64,000 nucleotides of DNA from JASLDZ01 sp964244065. GTDB taxonomy: Bacteria; Pseudomonadota; Alphaproteobacteria; Caulobacterales; Caulobacteraceae. Made by a program: the position numbers and the translations under genes. The stretch is from assembly GCA_964244065.1 (NCBI GenBank), contig CAXTHH010000005.1, positions 62,001-126,000 of the forward strand, written 5' to 3'. The notes beneath the pieces were generated by a model. It was given only the letters and a program-made list of their open reading frames with translations, searched no databases and was not told the DNA's origin. This document shows positions 18,675 through 27,030 of this stretch, piece after piece (position 1 is the first letter of the stretch; each line of letters begins with the position of its first letter).

Positions 18675-18776
18675 ATGACCAAACTGATGACCTGGACCGA
18701 ACGGGGCGCCGATGCGTCGCTGGTCCTGATGCTGGCCGCTCTGCTGGCCGCCGTGGTGGGCTTCTTCGCCCACTGA
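18675..18776 (+). CDS. Small (33-residue) single-pass membrane protein
   Basis: The short frame starts MTKLMTWTERGADAS and continues with a hydrophobic helix (LVLMLAALLAAVVGFF) and stops after AH. It is too short for most gene finders, but it has a GGGGA ribosome-binding site six bases before the ATG, a good promoter upstream and a hairpin downstream, so it is very likely expressed. The topology would be a short cytoplasmic N-terminus with one inner-membrane helix. No family is recognised. It lies divergently between recF and DUF3429/dnaN. Confidence 0.65.
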   Translation: MTKLMTWTERGADASLVLMLAALLAAVVGFFAH

Positions 18777-18830
18777 CAGCCGGCGGTGACGCGCTTTGGC
18801 GCGCCGCGGCACCTGCGGTTCCGATCCAGC

Positions 18831-18866
18831 CGAACGGGGCGGCGGCTTGAGGCGGCGCCCCGTTCG
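18831..18866. terminator. Hairpin, probable terminator after the small membrane protein gene
   Basis: An 11-bp stem (CGAACGGGGCG with CGCCCCGTTCG) with a 14-base loop, 54 bases past the small ORF and just before the DUF3429 gene. Only a weak T-run follows, so termination efficiency is uncertain. Confidence 0.5.
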
Positions 18867-18880
18867 CGCTTTCTGGCGCT

Positions 18881-19357
18881 ATGAGCACCTCCACCCCCGG
18901 CGTGCGCGCCGCCTGGATCCTCGGCATGGCCGGGCTGGCGCCGTTCTTCGGGGCGGCGGCGGTGATGTGGGCGGGGCCGCGGCGGTTCGAGCCGGCGCTG
19001 TTCTTCTTCGCGCCGATCCTGCTCCTGGCCTACGCCGCCACCATCGCCAGCTTCCTGGGCGGGGTGCGCTGGGGCGTGGAGGCGGCGCGGCCGGGCGGGC
19101 CGCGGGCCGTCTTCCTCCTCTCGTCCGTGGCGCCGCAGCTGGCGGCGGTGACGCTGATCGTGGCGCCGCTGGAGACCTCGTGGCGCTACGCCGGGCTGGC
19201 GGTGGTGCTGGTGGTGCAGGGCGTGGGCGATGCGCTCGCCCCCGACCTGCCGGACTGGTACCGGCGCCTGCGCGTGCCGCTGACGGTCGGCGCGGCCGCG
19301 AGCGTGGTCGCGGGGCTGGCCTGGGTGATCCTGCGCGGCGCCACGCTGGGGCGCTGA
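18881..19357 (+). CDS. DUF3429 family membrane protein
   Basis: A 158-residue protein with about five hydrophobic helices: AAWILGMAGLAPFFGAAAVM, ALFFFAPILLLAYAATIASF, a third around AVFLLSSVAPQLAAVTLIV, a fourth around YAGLAVVLVVQGVGDA, and a last one around LTVGAAASVVAGLAWVIL. The FLGGVRWG segment between helices 2 and 3 and the DLPDWYRRLR loop are the conserved marks of DUF3429. It should be in the inner membrane. The function is unknown; in Alphaproteobacteria it is often near dnaN/recF, as here. Confidence 0.85.
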   Translation: MSTSTPGVRAAWILGMAGLAPFFGAAAVMWAGPRRFEPALFFFAPILLLAYAATIASFLGGVRWGVEAARPGGPRAVFLLSSVAPQLAAVTLIVAPLETSWRYAGLAVVLVVQGVGDALAPDLPDWYRRLRVPLTVGAAASVVAGLAWVILRGATLGR

Positions 19358-19479
19358 GCGGGGGCGCTAAGCCGCAGCCGGCGCTTCCTTGCGCGGGCGT
19401 GGATTGCTAGCGTCCGCGCCCCCGCCCCTTATGCTCGGGACGGGCTCTCCCGAGTCGCCCGCCCACGCCGGACCCCGCG

Positions 19480-20640
19480 ATGAAGCTCACCATCGAACGC
19501 GCCGCCCTCCTGAAGGCGCTCAGCCACGTGCAGAGCGTGGTGGAGCGGCGCAACACCATCCCCATCCTGTCGAACGTGCTGCTCTCGGCGGACGGCCACG
19601 GCGTCAGCCTGTCGGCCACGGACCTGGACATGGAAATCGTGGACGAGGCGACCGCGCGGGTGACCGGCGAGGGCCAGATCACCGCGCCCGCCCAGACGCT
19701 CTATGAGATCGTGCGCAAGCTGCCCGACGGGGCGCAGGTCGAGCTCAAGTTCATGGGCGACGATCCGCGCCTGAGCGTCACCGCCGGCCGCTCGCGCTTC
19801 AACCTGCCCGTGCTGCCCTCGGGCGACTTCCCGCAGATGTCGGGGGAGGGGCTCAGCGGCAAGCTGGCGATCGAGGCCGACGACCTCGCCCGGCTGATCG
19901 ACAAGACGCGTTTCGCCATCTCCACGGAGGAGACGCGCTACTACCTGAACGGCCTCTACGTGCACACGGTGACCGAGGGCGGGGAGACCAAGCTGCGCTG
20001 CGTGGCGACCGACGGCCACCGCCTGGCGCTCGCCGAGATGCCCGCGCCCGAGGGCGCCGCGGGCCTGCCGGGCGTGATCGTGCCGCGCAAGACCATCAAC
20101 GAGGCGCGCCGCCTGCTGGACGATGCGGGCGAGATGGTGGAGCTGCAGATCTCCTCCGCCAAGGTGCGGCTGCAGTTCGCCGCGGGGGGCAAGCCGGGCG
20201 GCGACGAGGACGAGCCACGCCGCGGCGCGGCGCTCACCAGCAAGGTGATCGACGGCGCCTTCCCCGACTACGTCCGCGTGATCCCGCGCGACAACCACCG
20301 CATCGTGCGGCTGGACGCCAAGATGTTCGCCAACGCGGTGGACCGGGTGGCCACCATCAGCGCCGAGAAGAGCCGCTCGGTGAAGCTGGCCATCGAGACC
20401 GGCCGCCTGACGCTGACCGTGCGCAACATGGAGGCCGGCCAGGCGGTCGAGGAGGTGGAGATCGACTACGAGGGCGAGGCCTTCGAGATCGGCTTCAACG
20501 CCCGCTACCTCCTGGACGTATGCGGCCAGATCGGCGGCGAGGAGATGGAGATGCGCTTCGCCGACCCCTCCAGCCCGACGCTGGTGCTGGACCCCGGCGA
20601 CGCGGGCGTCCGCTACGTGCTTATGCCGCTGCGGGTGTAG
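19480..20640 (+). CDS. dnaN: DNA polymerase III beta subunit (sliding clamp)
   Basis: The beta clamp encircles DNA and holds polymerase III and many partners. 386 residues, slightly longer than the E. coli clamp. The start MKLTIERAALLKALSHVQSV, then ERRNTIPILSNVLLSA, SATDLDMEIVDEA, the domain-2 segment YYLNGLYVHTV and CVATDGHRLALAEM, and the C-terminal YVLMPLRV that ends the hydrophobic partner pocket are all standard. A Gly/Asp/Glu-rich insert lies around residues 230-250 in AAGGKPGGDEDEPRRGA. dnaA is not in the window. Confidence 0.97.
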   Translation: MKLTIERAALLKALSHVQSVVERRNTIPILSNVLLSADGHGVSLSATDLDMEIVDEATARVTGEGQITAPAQTLYEIVRKLPDGAQVELKFMGDDPRLSVTAGRSRFNLPVLPSGDFPQMSGEGLSGKLAIEADDLARLIDKTRFAISTEETRYYLNGLYVHTVTEGGETKLRCVATDGHRLALAEMPAPEGAAGLPGVIVPRKTINEARRLLDDAGEMVELQISSAKVRLQFAAGGKPGGDEDEPRRGAALTSKVIDGAFPDYVRVIPRDNHRIVRLDAKMFANAVDRVATISAEKSRSVKLAIETGRLTLTVRNMEAGQAVEEVEIDYEGEAFEIGFNARYLLDVCGQIGGEEMEMRFADPSSPTLVLDPGDAGVRYVLMPLRV

Positions 20641-20642
20641 CC

Positions 20643-21041
20643 GTGCGCCGCCCGGCCGCCGCCCTGCTGCTCCTGGCGTCCCTGGCCGCGGCCGCCCCGG
20701 CGCACGCCTCGGGCGGCGAGCGCAAGAAGGGCGGCGGGCTCTCCTTCACCCAGTTCAAGCCGCTGATGGCCACGGTGGTGCGCCCGAACGGGCGACGCGG
20801 CGTGCTGTCGGTGGAGGCGGGCATCGACACGCCCGACCCCAGGCTCAAGGCGCGCTCCGACCTGATGGAGCCCCGCCTGCGCGACGCCTACGTGCAGGTG
20901 CTGAACGCCTACGCCGCCGCCATCCCGCCCGGCGCGCCGCCGGACATCGACCTGTTGGTCCAGCGCCTGCAGCTGGCCACCGACCGGGTGATGGGCCGCC
21001 CGGGCTCGCGGCTGCTGATCGGCACGGTGATCGTGAACTGA
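20643..21041 (+). CDS. Small exported protein, function unknown
   Basis: A 132-residue protein starting at GTG 20643, two bases after the dnaN stop. RRPAAALLLLASLAAAAPAHA is a signal peptide. The mature part has SFTQFKPLMATVVRPNGRRGV, a VEAGIDTPDPRLKARSDLM segment and ends GSRLLIGTVIVN. The pattern (a strand, a helix with DLMEPRLRDAYVQVLNAY, then a terminal hydrophobic strand) recalls FliL-like periplasmic domains, but the match is weak and I do not assign a function. The frame continues upstream inside dnaN only as a shadow. It is probably co-transcribed with dnaN. Confidence 0.75.
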   Translation: MRRPAAALLLLASLAAAAPAHASGGERKKGGGLSFTQFKPLMATVVRPNGRRGVLSVEAGIDTPDPRLKARSDLMEPRLRDAYVQVLNAYAAAIPPGAPPDIDLLVQRLQLATDRVMGRPGSRLLIGTVIVN

Positions 21042-21072
21042 GGCAGCTTCGCCGTCACGGTTTCCCGCACCT

Positions 21073-21111
21073 CCCCCGTCGCCCTCGGGTCGAGCCCGAG
21101 GGCGGCGGGGG
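21073..21111. repeat. Half copy of family A repeat acting as a hairpin between convergent genes
   Basis: CCGTCGCCCTCGGG and CCCGAGGGCGGCGG pair across a short TCGA loop, forming a long GC stem between the exported-protein gene and the SDR gene. It is one arm of the family A unit; it could also serve as a bidirectional terminator. Confidence 0.65.
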
Positions 21112-21121
21112 TGGTGAGGCC

Positions 21122-21898
21122 TCACATCGCCGAGATGCCGCCGTCCAGCTTGAGTTCGGAGGCGGTGACGAAGCGGCTCTCGTCCGAGGCGAGGTAGACG
21201 GCCGCGGCCGCGATCTCCTCCGGCTTGCCGAGGCGCTTCAGCGGGATCTGGCGGGAGAGCTTGGCCTCCGCCTCCTCCTTGCCGAACATGGCGCGGATCG
21301 GGTCCAGGATCGGGGTGTCGACGAACGTGGGGTGGATCGAGTTCGCGCGGATGTCGAACCCCTTGTGGGCGCAGTAGAGCGCCACGCTCTTGGACAGGAG
21401 CCAGACCGCCGCCTTGGAGGCGTTGTAGGCGGGCGAGTTGTGCGCCGCGATCAGCCCCGCGATCGAGCTGATGTTGACGATCGAGCCCGGCTGGTGGTCC
21501 CGCATCACGCGCACGGCGTACTTGCAGCCCAGGAACACGCTGTCGACGTTGACGCTCATCACCTTGCGGAAGGCGTCGAGCTCCAGAGTGTCCAGGTCGC
21601 CCTTGATCGACATGCCGGCGTTGTTCACCAGCACCGACAGGCCGCCCATCTGGTGGTTGGCGGCCTCCACCGCGTCGGCCCAGTCGGCCTCGCTGGTCAC
21701 GTCGTGGCGGCGGGCGAAGGCGGTGCCCTGGCCGTGCGCGGCGTCGATCTCGTCGGCGACGGCCTGCGCCTTGTCGAGCTGCAGGTCGGTGAGCGTGACC
21801 TTGGCGCCCTCGGCGGCGAAGCGGCGGGCCATGGCCTCGCCCAGCCCCTGCGCCGCGCCCGTCACCAGCGCCTTCTTGCCCTCGAGCCGTCCCGCCAT
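21122..21898 (-). CDS. SDR-family oxidoreductase, probably NAD-dependent
   Basis: A 258-residue classical short-chain dehydrogenase. The nucleotide motif is TGAAQGLGEAMARRF (TGxxxGxG) with an acidic Asp in LTDLQ after the second strand that favours NAD. VNNAGMSIKG is the NAG motif, the catalytic Ser is in IVNISSIAG, and the Tyr/Lys pair is in PAYNASKAA. The C-terminus ELKLDGGISAM is typical. ATG 21898 follows a GGGGAGG site five bases away. Substrates may be cyclopentanol or 3-hydroxyacyl type; this cannot be settled from the sequence. phhB lies upstream on the same strand. Confidence 0.92.
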   Translation of the reverse strand: MAGRLEGKKALVTGAAQGLGEAMARRFAAEGAKVTLTDLQLDKAQAVADEIDAAHGQGTAFARRHDVTSEADWADAVEAANHQMGGLSVLVNNAGMSIKGDLDTLELDAFRKVMSVNVDSVFLGCKYAVRVMRDHQPGSIVNISSIAGLIAAHNSPAYNASKAAVWLLSKSVALYCAHKGFDIRANSIHPTFVDTPILDPIRAMFGKEEAEAKLSRQIPLKRLGKPEEIAAAAVYLASDESRFVTASELKLDGGISAM

Positions 21899-21933
21899 GC
21901 CGTCCTCCCCGTTGGGCGCGGTTGTGGACCGGA

Positions 21934-22221
21934 TCAGGCCGCCGCGTCCATGAACTCGGCCAGCCGCACGTCCAGCTCCGTCACGCCCCCCGCGTCGTGC
22001 GTGGCCAGCAGCACCTCGACCCGGTTGTAGATGTTCGACCACTCCGGGTGGTGGTCCAGCTGCTCGGCCTTGAGCGCCACCCGCGTCATCCACGCCCAGG
22101 CGGCGTTGAAGTCGGCGAAGCGGAAGCTCTTCACGATGGCGTCGCGGCCGGGGGCCGGCGCCCAGCCCTGCAGGCGCGTCGCGGCGGCCTGCGCCCCGAT
22201 CGTCTCGCCGTACGCCGCCAT
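21934..22221 (-). CDS. phhB: 4a-hydroxytetrahydrobiopterin dehydratase (PCD)
   Basis: A 95-residue pterin-4a-carbinolamine dehydratase that recycles the pterin cofactor of aromatic amino acid hydroxylases. The signature is intact: LDHHPEWSNIYNRVEVLLATH followed by DAGGVTELD, containing the HHP and TH catalytic histidines. AFRFADFNAAWAWM-type helix segments precede it (here FRFADFNAAWAWMTRV). No phenylalanine hydroxylase is in the window. It lies 35 bases upstream of the SDR gene and probably shares its transcript. Confidence 0.93.
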   Translation of the reverse strand: MAAYGETIGAQAAATRLQGWAPAPGRDAIVKSFRFADFNAAWAWMTRVALKAEQLDHHPEWSNIYNRVEVLLATHDAGGVTELDVRLAEFMDAAA

Positions 22222-22305
22222 GCCGAGCCCTCCGTCGCGCGCGACCCTTACCCGGGCGGCGCGCGGCTTGCACCCCGCCCCGCGACCGTCCCAAGGGGGA
22301 ACACC

Positions 22306-22980
22306 ATGTCCGCGCGCTCCGTCCTCGCCACCCTCGCCGCGCTCGCGCCGCTCGCCGCCGCCGCGCCGGCCGCAGCCGGGCACGACCCCGACGGGCTGCT
22401 GCCGAGCCTGCCGGCCCACGCCCGGCCCGGCGTCTGCTACGCCCGGGTCACCGCGGCGGCCACGGTGAGCCCGCCCGTGCCGGGCCGCGCCCGCTGGCGG
22501 CTCAGCCCGCCGCCTCCGGGCGCCCCGGGCCCGCTGTGGTGCCTCGTCGTCGAACCCGGCCAGCCCGGCCATGTGATCGCGCCCGAGCGCTCCGGCTGGA
22601 TCCGCGTGCTGTGCGACGACGACGCCACCCCCGTCCGCATCTCGGGCGTGCAGCGCCGCCTGCGCGAGCGCGGCGTCTACGCCGGCGAGGCGACCGGCCG
22701 CTACGACGAGGCCACCACCATGGCGGTGCGCCGCTTCCAGTCCGAGCGCCACATCGCGCACGGCGGCTACCTGAGCCTGCGCACGCTGGAGGCGCTGGAG
22801 GGCGGCGAGGGGCCGATGGTCTCGCCGCTCCCGCCGCCGCCGCCGATGGTCGTCGCCGCGCCGTGCGGCGAGGGCTGCGCGATCCCGCCGCCCCCGCCGC
22901 CCGTGGTGCGCATCCCGGTGATCCAGCCGCCGCCGCCGCCCAGCCCCTGGCTGAGCTGGCCGGGCAAGCGGGTGTTCTGA
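22306..22980 (+). CDS. Exported peptidoglycan-binding (PG_binding_1) protein with Pro-rich tail
   Basis: A 224-residue protein. MSARSVLATLAALAPLAAAA is a signal peptide. A Cys-containing domain of unknown type (GVCYARVTAAATVSPPVPGR, LWCLVVEPG, LCDDDATPVRIS) is followed by a peptidoglycan-binding repeat at about 125-165: VQRRLRERGVYAGEATGRYD then TTMAVRRFQSERHI. The last 50 residues are strings of Pro separated by CGEGC and short hydrophobic stretches. ATG 22306 has AAGGGGGA upstream. It should sit in the periplasm bound to the wall; the Pro-rich tail could reach to the outer membrane. Confidence 0.85.
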   Translation: MSARSVLATLAALAPLAAAAPAAAGHDPDGLLPSLPAHARPGVCYARVTAAATVSPPVPGRARWRLSPPPPGAPGPLWCLVVEPGQPGHVIAPERSGWIRVLCDDDATPVRISGVQRRLRERGVYAGEATGRYDEATTMAVRRFQSERHIAHGGYLSLRTLEALEGGEGPMVSPLPPPPPMVVAAPCGEGCAIPPPPPPVVRIPVIQPPPPPSPWLSWPGKRVF

Positions 22981-23066
22981 CCGACGCGCCCGCTCAACCG
23001 GAGGTGCTTTACAACTTATAAGTGTGTCGCGGACGATCCTGCCGCCCGGGGAAGCCGGGGTCGCGC

Positions 23067-24275
23067 ATGAAGGTGCTGTTCGTCAGCTACGGCCGGTTCG
23101 ACTGCAACAGCGGCGGGCACATCGCCCGCTTTGCGCAGGGGCTGCACGCGCGCGGCCACGCGGTGGCGGTGGCCGCCGACGGGTGCGAGGGCGGGGCGGA
23201 GGACTTCGGCCCGGCCCCCTACACGCGCCTGCAGCGGGCCCAGGCCGCCGCGCAGCCCGCCGCGGCGCTGGCCTTTGACGGCCGCCCCGCGGGCGCCTCC
23301 GACACGGTGATCGTGGCCTGGACGCCGCGGGAGAGCGTCCGCACGGCCGTCGCCGCGCTCCGCCGGGCCGGGCGGGCGCGGATCGTGGTGCACCTGGAGG
23401 ACGACGAGCGCGCCCTCACCTCCGCCCAGCTGGGTCGCGCCTGGATGGACCTGGCGCTGCTGCCCGCGCGCGAGCTCGATCCGCTGGTGCCGCCCAGCCT
23501 GGCCCACCCGCACCGGATGGCCGGCTTCCTGGCCGCCGCGGACGGGGTGACCGCCATCGCCGAGCCGCTGCTGGCCTACGCCGGCGGCGCGCCCACACAC
23601 CTGCTCCAGCCCGGGGCGGACGCCGCCGAGCTGCCGCCGCCGCCGAGCTCCGGCGCGCGCGCGGCGTGGCTGGAACGGCTGGGCGTGCCCGCGCACCACA
23701 GCGTGATCGTCTACCCCGGCAACCTGCATGCGGCGAACCGGCGCGAGATGTTCAGCCTATACGTCGCCGTCCAGATCCTCCGCCGCCGCGGCGTGCCGGT
23801 GACGCTGATCCGTACGGGCGAGGATTTCTGCCCCGGGCTGGACACCGCCTTCGACCACCTGCGCGGCCGGGTCTCCCGCGAGCTGGGCCGGGTGCCGCGC
23901 CGCGAGCTCATGGCGGTGCTGCGGCTCGCCGACCTGTTCGTGCAGCCGGGCGCGCCCAACGCCTTCAACCTGTGCCGGCTGCCCTCCAAGCTGCCCGAGC
24001 TGTTCGCCTGCGGCCGCCCGGTGATCCTGCCCCGCGCCAACCTGGGGCTGGAGGTCAGGGACGGGGTGGAGGCCGCCGTGCTGGACCGCGGCGACGGGGT
24101 GGAGATCGCCGACCTGGCCGAGCCGCTGCTGCGCGACCCCGCCCGGGCGGACGCCATGGGGGCGGCGGGCGCGCGCTTCGCCGCCCGCCGCCTGCGCTGG
24201 GACCGCTCGACCGAGGGGCTGGAGCGTTTCCTACGCGACGTGCTCGCCTGCCCGCCCGGGCTGGCGGTCGCATGA
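23067..24275 (+). CDS. Glycosyltransferase, GT-B fold (GT4-like)
   Basis: A 402-residue enzyme. MKVLFVSYGRFDCNSGGHIA is the N-terminal Rossmann entry with its GGH glycine loop; the C-terminal half has VIVYPGNLHAANRREMFSLY, ADLFVQPGAPNAFNLCRLPSKLPELFACGRPVI, the usual nucleotide-sugar donor region with the Glu of LPELFA. The ATG at 23067 is the first sensible start; the earlier frame start lacks a binding site. Its stop overlaps the next gene (ATGA). It is likely to add a sugar to a surface glycan in the cytosol. The substrate is unknown. Confidence 0.88.
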   Translation: MKVLFVSYGRFDCNSGGHIARFAQGLHARGHAVAVAADGCEGGAEDFGPAPYTRLQRAQAAAQPAAALAFDGRPAGASDTVIVAWTPRESVRTAVAALRRAGRARIVVHLEDDERALTSAQLGRAWMDLALLPARELDPLVPPSLAHPHRMAGFLAAADGVTAIAEPLLAYAGGAPTHLLQPGADAAELPPPPSSGARAAWLERLGVPAHHSVIVYPGNLHAANRREMFSLYVAVQILRRRGVPVTLIRTGEDFCPGLDTAFDHLRGRVSRELGRVPRRELMAVLRLADLFVQPGAPNAFNLCRLPSKLPELFACGRPVILPRANLGLEVRDGVEAAVLDRGDGVEIADLAEPLLRDPARADAMGAAGARFAARRLRWDRSTEGLERFLRDVLACPPGLAVA

Positions 24276-26071
24276 GCGCCGCCCGGCTTCTGCTCCGGGC
24301 GGCGCGCGCCGTGCGCGCCGAGCCGCGGCTGCTGCTCAAGGCGGCGCGGCGGCTCCTCACCCACGGCCCGGCGGCGACGCTGCGCATGGGCGCGGCCGTG
24401 GCGCGGGCGGCCGCCGCGCCGGCGGAGCCGCCCGCGCCCGAGCCGGGGCTCGCCGCCCGCGCGGCGGCGGTCGAGGCGGCGGGGGCTCCGCGGATCAGCG
24501 TGATCGTCCCGCTGTTCGACACGCCGCCCGAGCTCCTGCGGGCCTGCGTCGCGTCGGTGCTGCGGCAGGCCTACGGGAGCTGGGAGCTCGTGCTGGTGGA
24601 CGACGGCTCCACCCGCCCCGGCCTGCGGGCCCAGGCGCTGGCCGCCGCGGCGAGGGACCGGCGCATCCGGGTGCTGGTCCGCGAGGCCAACGGCGGGATC
24701 AGCCGCGCCACCAACGCGGGGCTGGAGCTCGCGGCGGGCGCCTGGACCGCCTTCCTGGACCACGACGACGAGCTGACCCCCGACGCCCTGCTGTGCGTGG
24801 CCGAGCGCCTCCTGGCCGACCCGGGGCTCGGCGCCCTCTACACCGACCAGCACAAGATCGACGCCCACGGCCGGATCGTCGACCAGCACCTGAAGCCGGA
24901 CTGGTCCCCCGCCCTGATGCTCGGCGTGATGTACGTCGGCCACCTGCTGGTGGTGCGCACCGACCTCGCCCGGGCGGTCGGCTTCGACCCCGCCTACGAC
25001 GGAGTGCAGGACTACGAGTTCATGCTGCGCCTCTCGGAACGGACGGCGGCCGTCGGCCACATCGCCCGGCCGCTCTACCGCTGGCGCGCCGTCCCCGGCA
25101 GCCTGGCCGCCGACGCGGACGCCAAGCCGGGCGTCGAGGCGCTGCAGAAGGCCGCCCTGCTGGCCCACCTGCGCCGCCGCGGCCGCTCCTGGACGCCCGA
25201 GCCCCATCCCGATCCTCGCCGGCGCCACCGCATGGTGCTCGCCCCCGGGCCGGGCGCGCCGGCCCCCTCGGTGTCGGTGATCGTCCCCAGCCGCGACCAG
25301 GGCGAGGCCGTCTCCCGCTGCCTGGACACCCTGCACGGGCTCACCGCCGGCGTGGCGTTCGAGACGGTGCTGGTGGACGACGGGACCACCGATCCCGTGG
25401 CCCTGGCCGCCTTCGCCCGCCACCCGATCCGCCGCCTCCCGCTCGGCCGGCCGTTCACCTTCTCCGCCGCGTGCAACCTCGGCGCCTCCCACGCCCGCGG
25501 CGACCTGCTGCTGTTCCTGAACAACGACACGGAGGTGCTGGCGCCGGACTGGCTCGCCCGCCTCCGCCTGTGGCTGGAGGACGCGGAGGTGGGCGCCGTC
25601 GGCCCGGTGCTGCTGTACCCGGACCGGACCGTGCAGCACGCCGGCGTGGTGCTGGGTGCGCGGGGCACCGCCGACCACGCCATGCGAGGCTTCCCCGCCG
25701 GATCAGACGGGCACGGGGGCGCGCTCTCCGCCGCGCGCGAGGTGAGCGCGGTGACCGGCGCCTGCCTGCTGATGCGCCGCGCCGAGTTCGAGGCGCTGGG
25801 CGGCTTCTCCACCGACTACCTGCGGCACTACCAGGACGTGGACCTGTGCCTGCGGCTGCGCGAGCGGGGGCGGCGGATCGTCTGCGCCGCGGGGGTCGAG
25901 CTGATCCACCACGAGAGCCTGACGCGCGCCGCCGGCGGCTACGACCTGGGCGACCGCGCCGTCCTGATCGACCGCTGGCGCGAGCGGCTGGAGGCGCACG
26001 ACCCCTACTACCCGCCCGCCTGCGACCGCGAGCGGCTGGACTACTCGCCGGCGCGCGCGCGGGCCGCATAG
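24272..26071 (+). CDS. Glycosyltransferase with two tandem GT2 domains
   Basis: A 599-residue protein. Residues 1-70 form a basic, Ala-rich helical N-terminus. The first GT-A domain (about 75-290) has ISVIVPLFDTPPELLRACV, LVLVDDGSTRPGLR and FLDHDDELTPDALL with the metal-binding DHDD. The second (about 325-560) has VSVIVPSRDQGEAVSRCLD, VLVDDGTTDPVALA, and LLLFLNNDTEVLAPDWLARL, then YQDVDLCLRLRERG, with its ED-type acid replaced by QD. Two fused GT2 domains are known in rhamnan and O-antigen polymerising transferases, where each forms one linkage. ATG 24272 overlaps the GT4 stop, so the pair is co-translated. Confidence 0.92.
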   Translation: MSAARLLLRAARAVRAEPRLLLKAARRLLTHGPAATLRMGAAVARAAAAPAEPPAPEPGLAARAAAVEAAGAPRISVIVPLFDTPPELLRACVASVLRQAYGSWELVLVDDGSTRPGLRAQALAAAARDRRIRVLVREANGGISRATNAGLELAAGAWTAFLDHDDELTPDALLCVAERLLADPGLGALYTDQHKIDAHGRIVDQHLKPDWSPALMLGVMYVGHLLVVRTDLARAVGFDPAYDGVQDYEFMLRLSERTAAVGHIARPLYRWRAVPGSLAADADAKPGVEALQKAALLAHLRRRGRSWTPEPHPDPRRRHRMVLAPGPGAPAPSVSVIVPSRDQGEAVSRCLDTLHGLTAGVAFETVLVDDGTTDPVALAAFARHPIRRLPLGRPFTFSAACNLGASHARGDLLLFLNNDTEVLAPDWLARLRLWLEDAEVGAVGPVLLYPDRTVQHAGVVLGARGTADHAMRGFPAGSDGHGGALSAAREVSAVTGACLLMRRAEFEALGGFSTDYLRHYQDVDLCLRLRERGRRIVCAAGVELIHHESLTRAAGGYDLGDRAVLIDRWRERLEAHDPYYPPACDRERLDYSPARARAA

Positions 26072-26106
26072 CGGGGCGAAAGCTTTTGCGTGCGTCGGGC
26101 GCGAGG

Positions 26107-27021
26107 ATGGGGTTAGCTTGGCGCCAGATGCTGGACGACGCCTTCGCCCGCCGGATGCCGGACCTTCGCGCCCAAGTGGACGCTCGGCTGACCGCGCTGT
26201 TGGCGCCCACCGCGGCGGCCCCGCCGGTGTTGCGCGACGCGGTCGGCTACGCCCTGCTCTCGCCCGGCAAGCGGCTGCGGCCCGTCCTGGCGCTCCTGGC
26301 GGCCGAGCACTTCGGCGACGGGCGGCCGCACGACGCGGCGCTGGACGCGGGCTGCGCCATCGAGATGGTGCACGCCGCCTCGCTGATCCTGGACGACCTG
26401 CCGTGCATGGACGACGCGGCCCTGCGGCGCGGCCGGCCGACGGTGCACCGCCGCTTCGGCGAGGACATGGCGGTGCTGGCCGCCATCGCGCTGCTGAACC
26501 ACGCCTACGCCACCGTGGCCGCCGCGCCCGGCCTGCCGGCGGAGGCGCGGCTGACGCTGGTGTCCACGCTGTCGGGGGCGATCGGATTCGACGGCCTCGT
26601 CGCCGGCCAGGCGCGCGATCTGCGCGAGCGCGACGGCGTGGCCGAGCCCACGCCCCTGCACGAGCTCAACCGCCAGAAGACGGGCGTGCTGTTCGTGGCG
26701 GCGGTGGAGGGCGGCGCCCGCGCCGCCGGCGCCCGGGGCGCCCGGCTGGAGGGCGCCCGCGGCTTCGCCCGGGGCCTGGGCGAGGCGTTCCAGATCCTCG
26801 ACGACCTGCTGGACGCCACCGGCACCTCCGAGGCCGCCGGCAAGGACGTGGGCCAGGACGGCGGCAAGCCCACGGTGGTGTCACTGATCGGCGCCGAGGG
26901 CGCGCGGGCGGAGATGCACCGCCGCCTGCGCACCGCGCTCGACCACCTGGACGACGCCGGCCCCGGCCCCCTCAGCCGCTTCGCCGAGCTCCTGTTCGTC
27001 TCCCTGCCCGAGGCGGCCTAG
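26107..27021 (+). CDS. Trans-isoprenyl diphosphate synthase (FPP/GGPP type)
   Basis: A 304-residue prenyltransferase condensing IPP with an allylic diphosphate. The first Asp-rich motif is LILDDLPCMDDAALRRGRP (DDxxxxD), the second is FQILDDLLDATG, with the Lys/Arg cluster SPGKRLRPVLALL. The sequence around the first motif (PCMDD...GRPTVHRRFGEDMAVLAAIALLNHAY) is closer to CrtE-like GGPP synthases than to E. coli IspA; I leave the chain length open. ATG 26107 (after GCGAGG) is used; ATG 26128 is possible. It follows the glycosyltransferase pair by 36 bases and could supply a lipid carrier precursor, but may equally be a separate housekeeping gene. Confidence 0.88.
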   Translation: MGLAWRQMLDDAFARRMPDLRAQVDARLTALLAPTAAAPPVLRDAVGYALLSPGKRLRPVLALLAAEHFGDGRPHDAALDAGCAIEMVHAASLILDDLPCMDDAALRRGRPTVHRRFGEDMAVLAAIALLNHAYATVAAAPGLPAEARLTLVSTLSGAIGFDGLVAGQARDLRERDGVAEPTPLHELNRQKTGVLFVAAVEGGARAAGARGARLEGARGFARGLGEAFQILDDLLDATGTSEAAGKDVGQDGGKPTVVSLIGAEGARAEMHRRLRTALDHLDDAGPGPLSRFAELLFVSLPEAA

Positions 27022-27030
27022 CTGGCGTTC

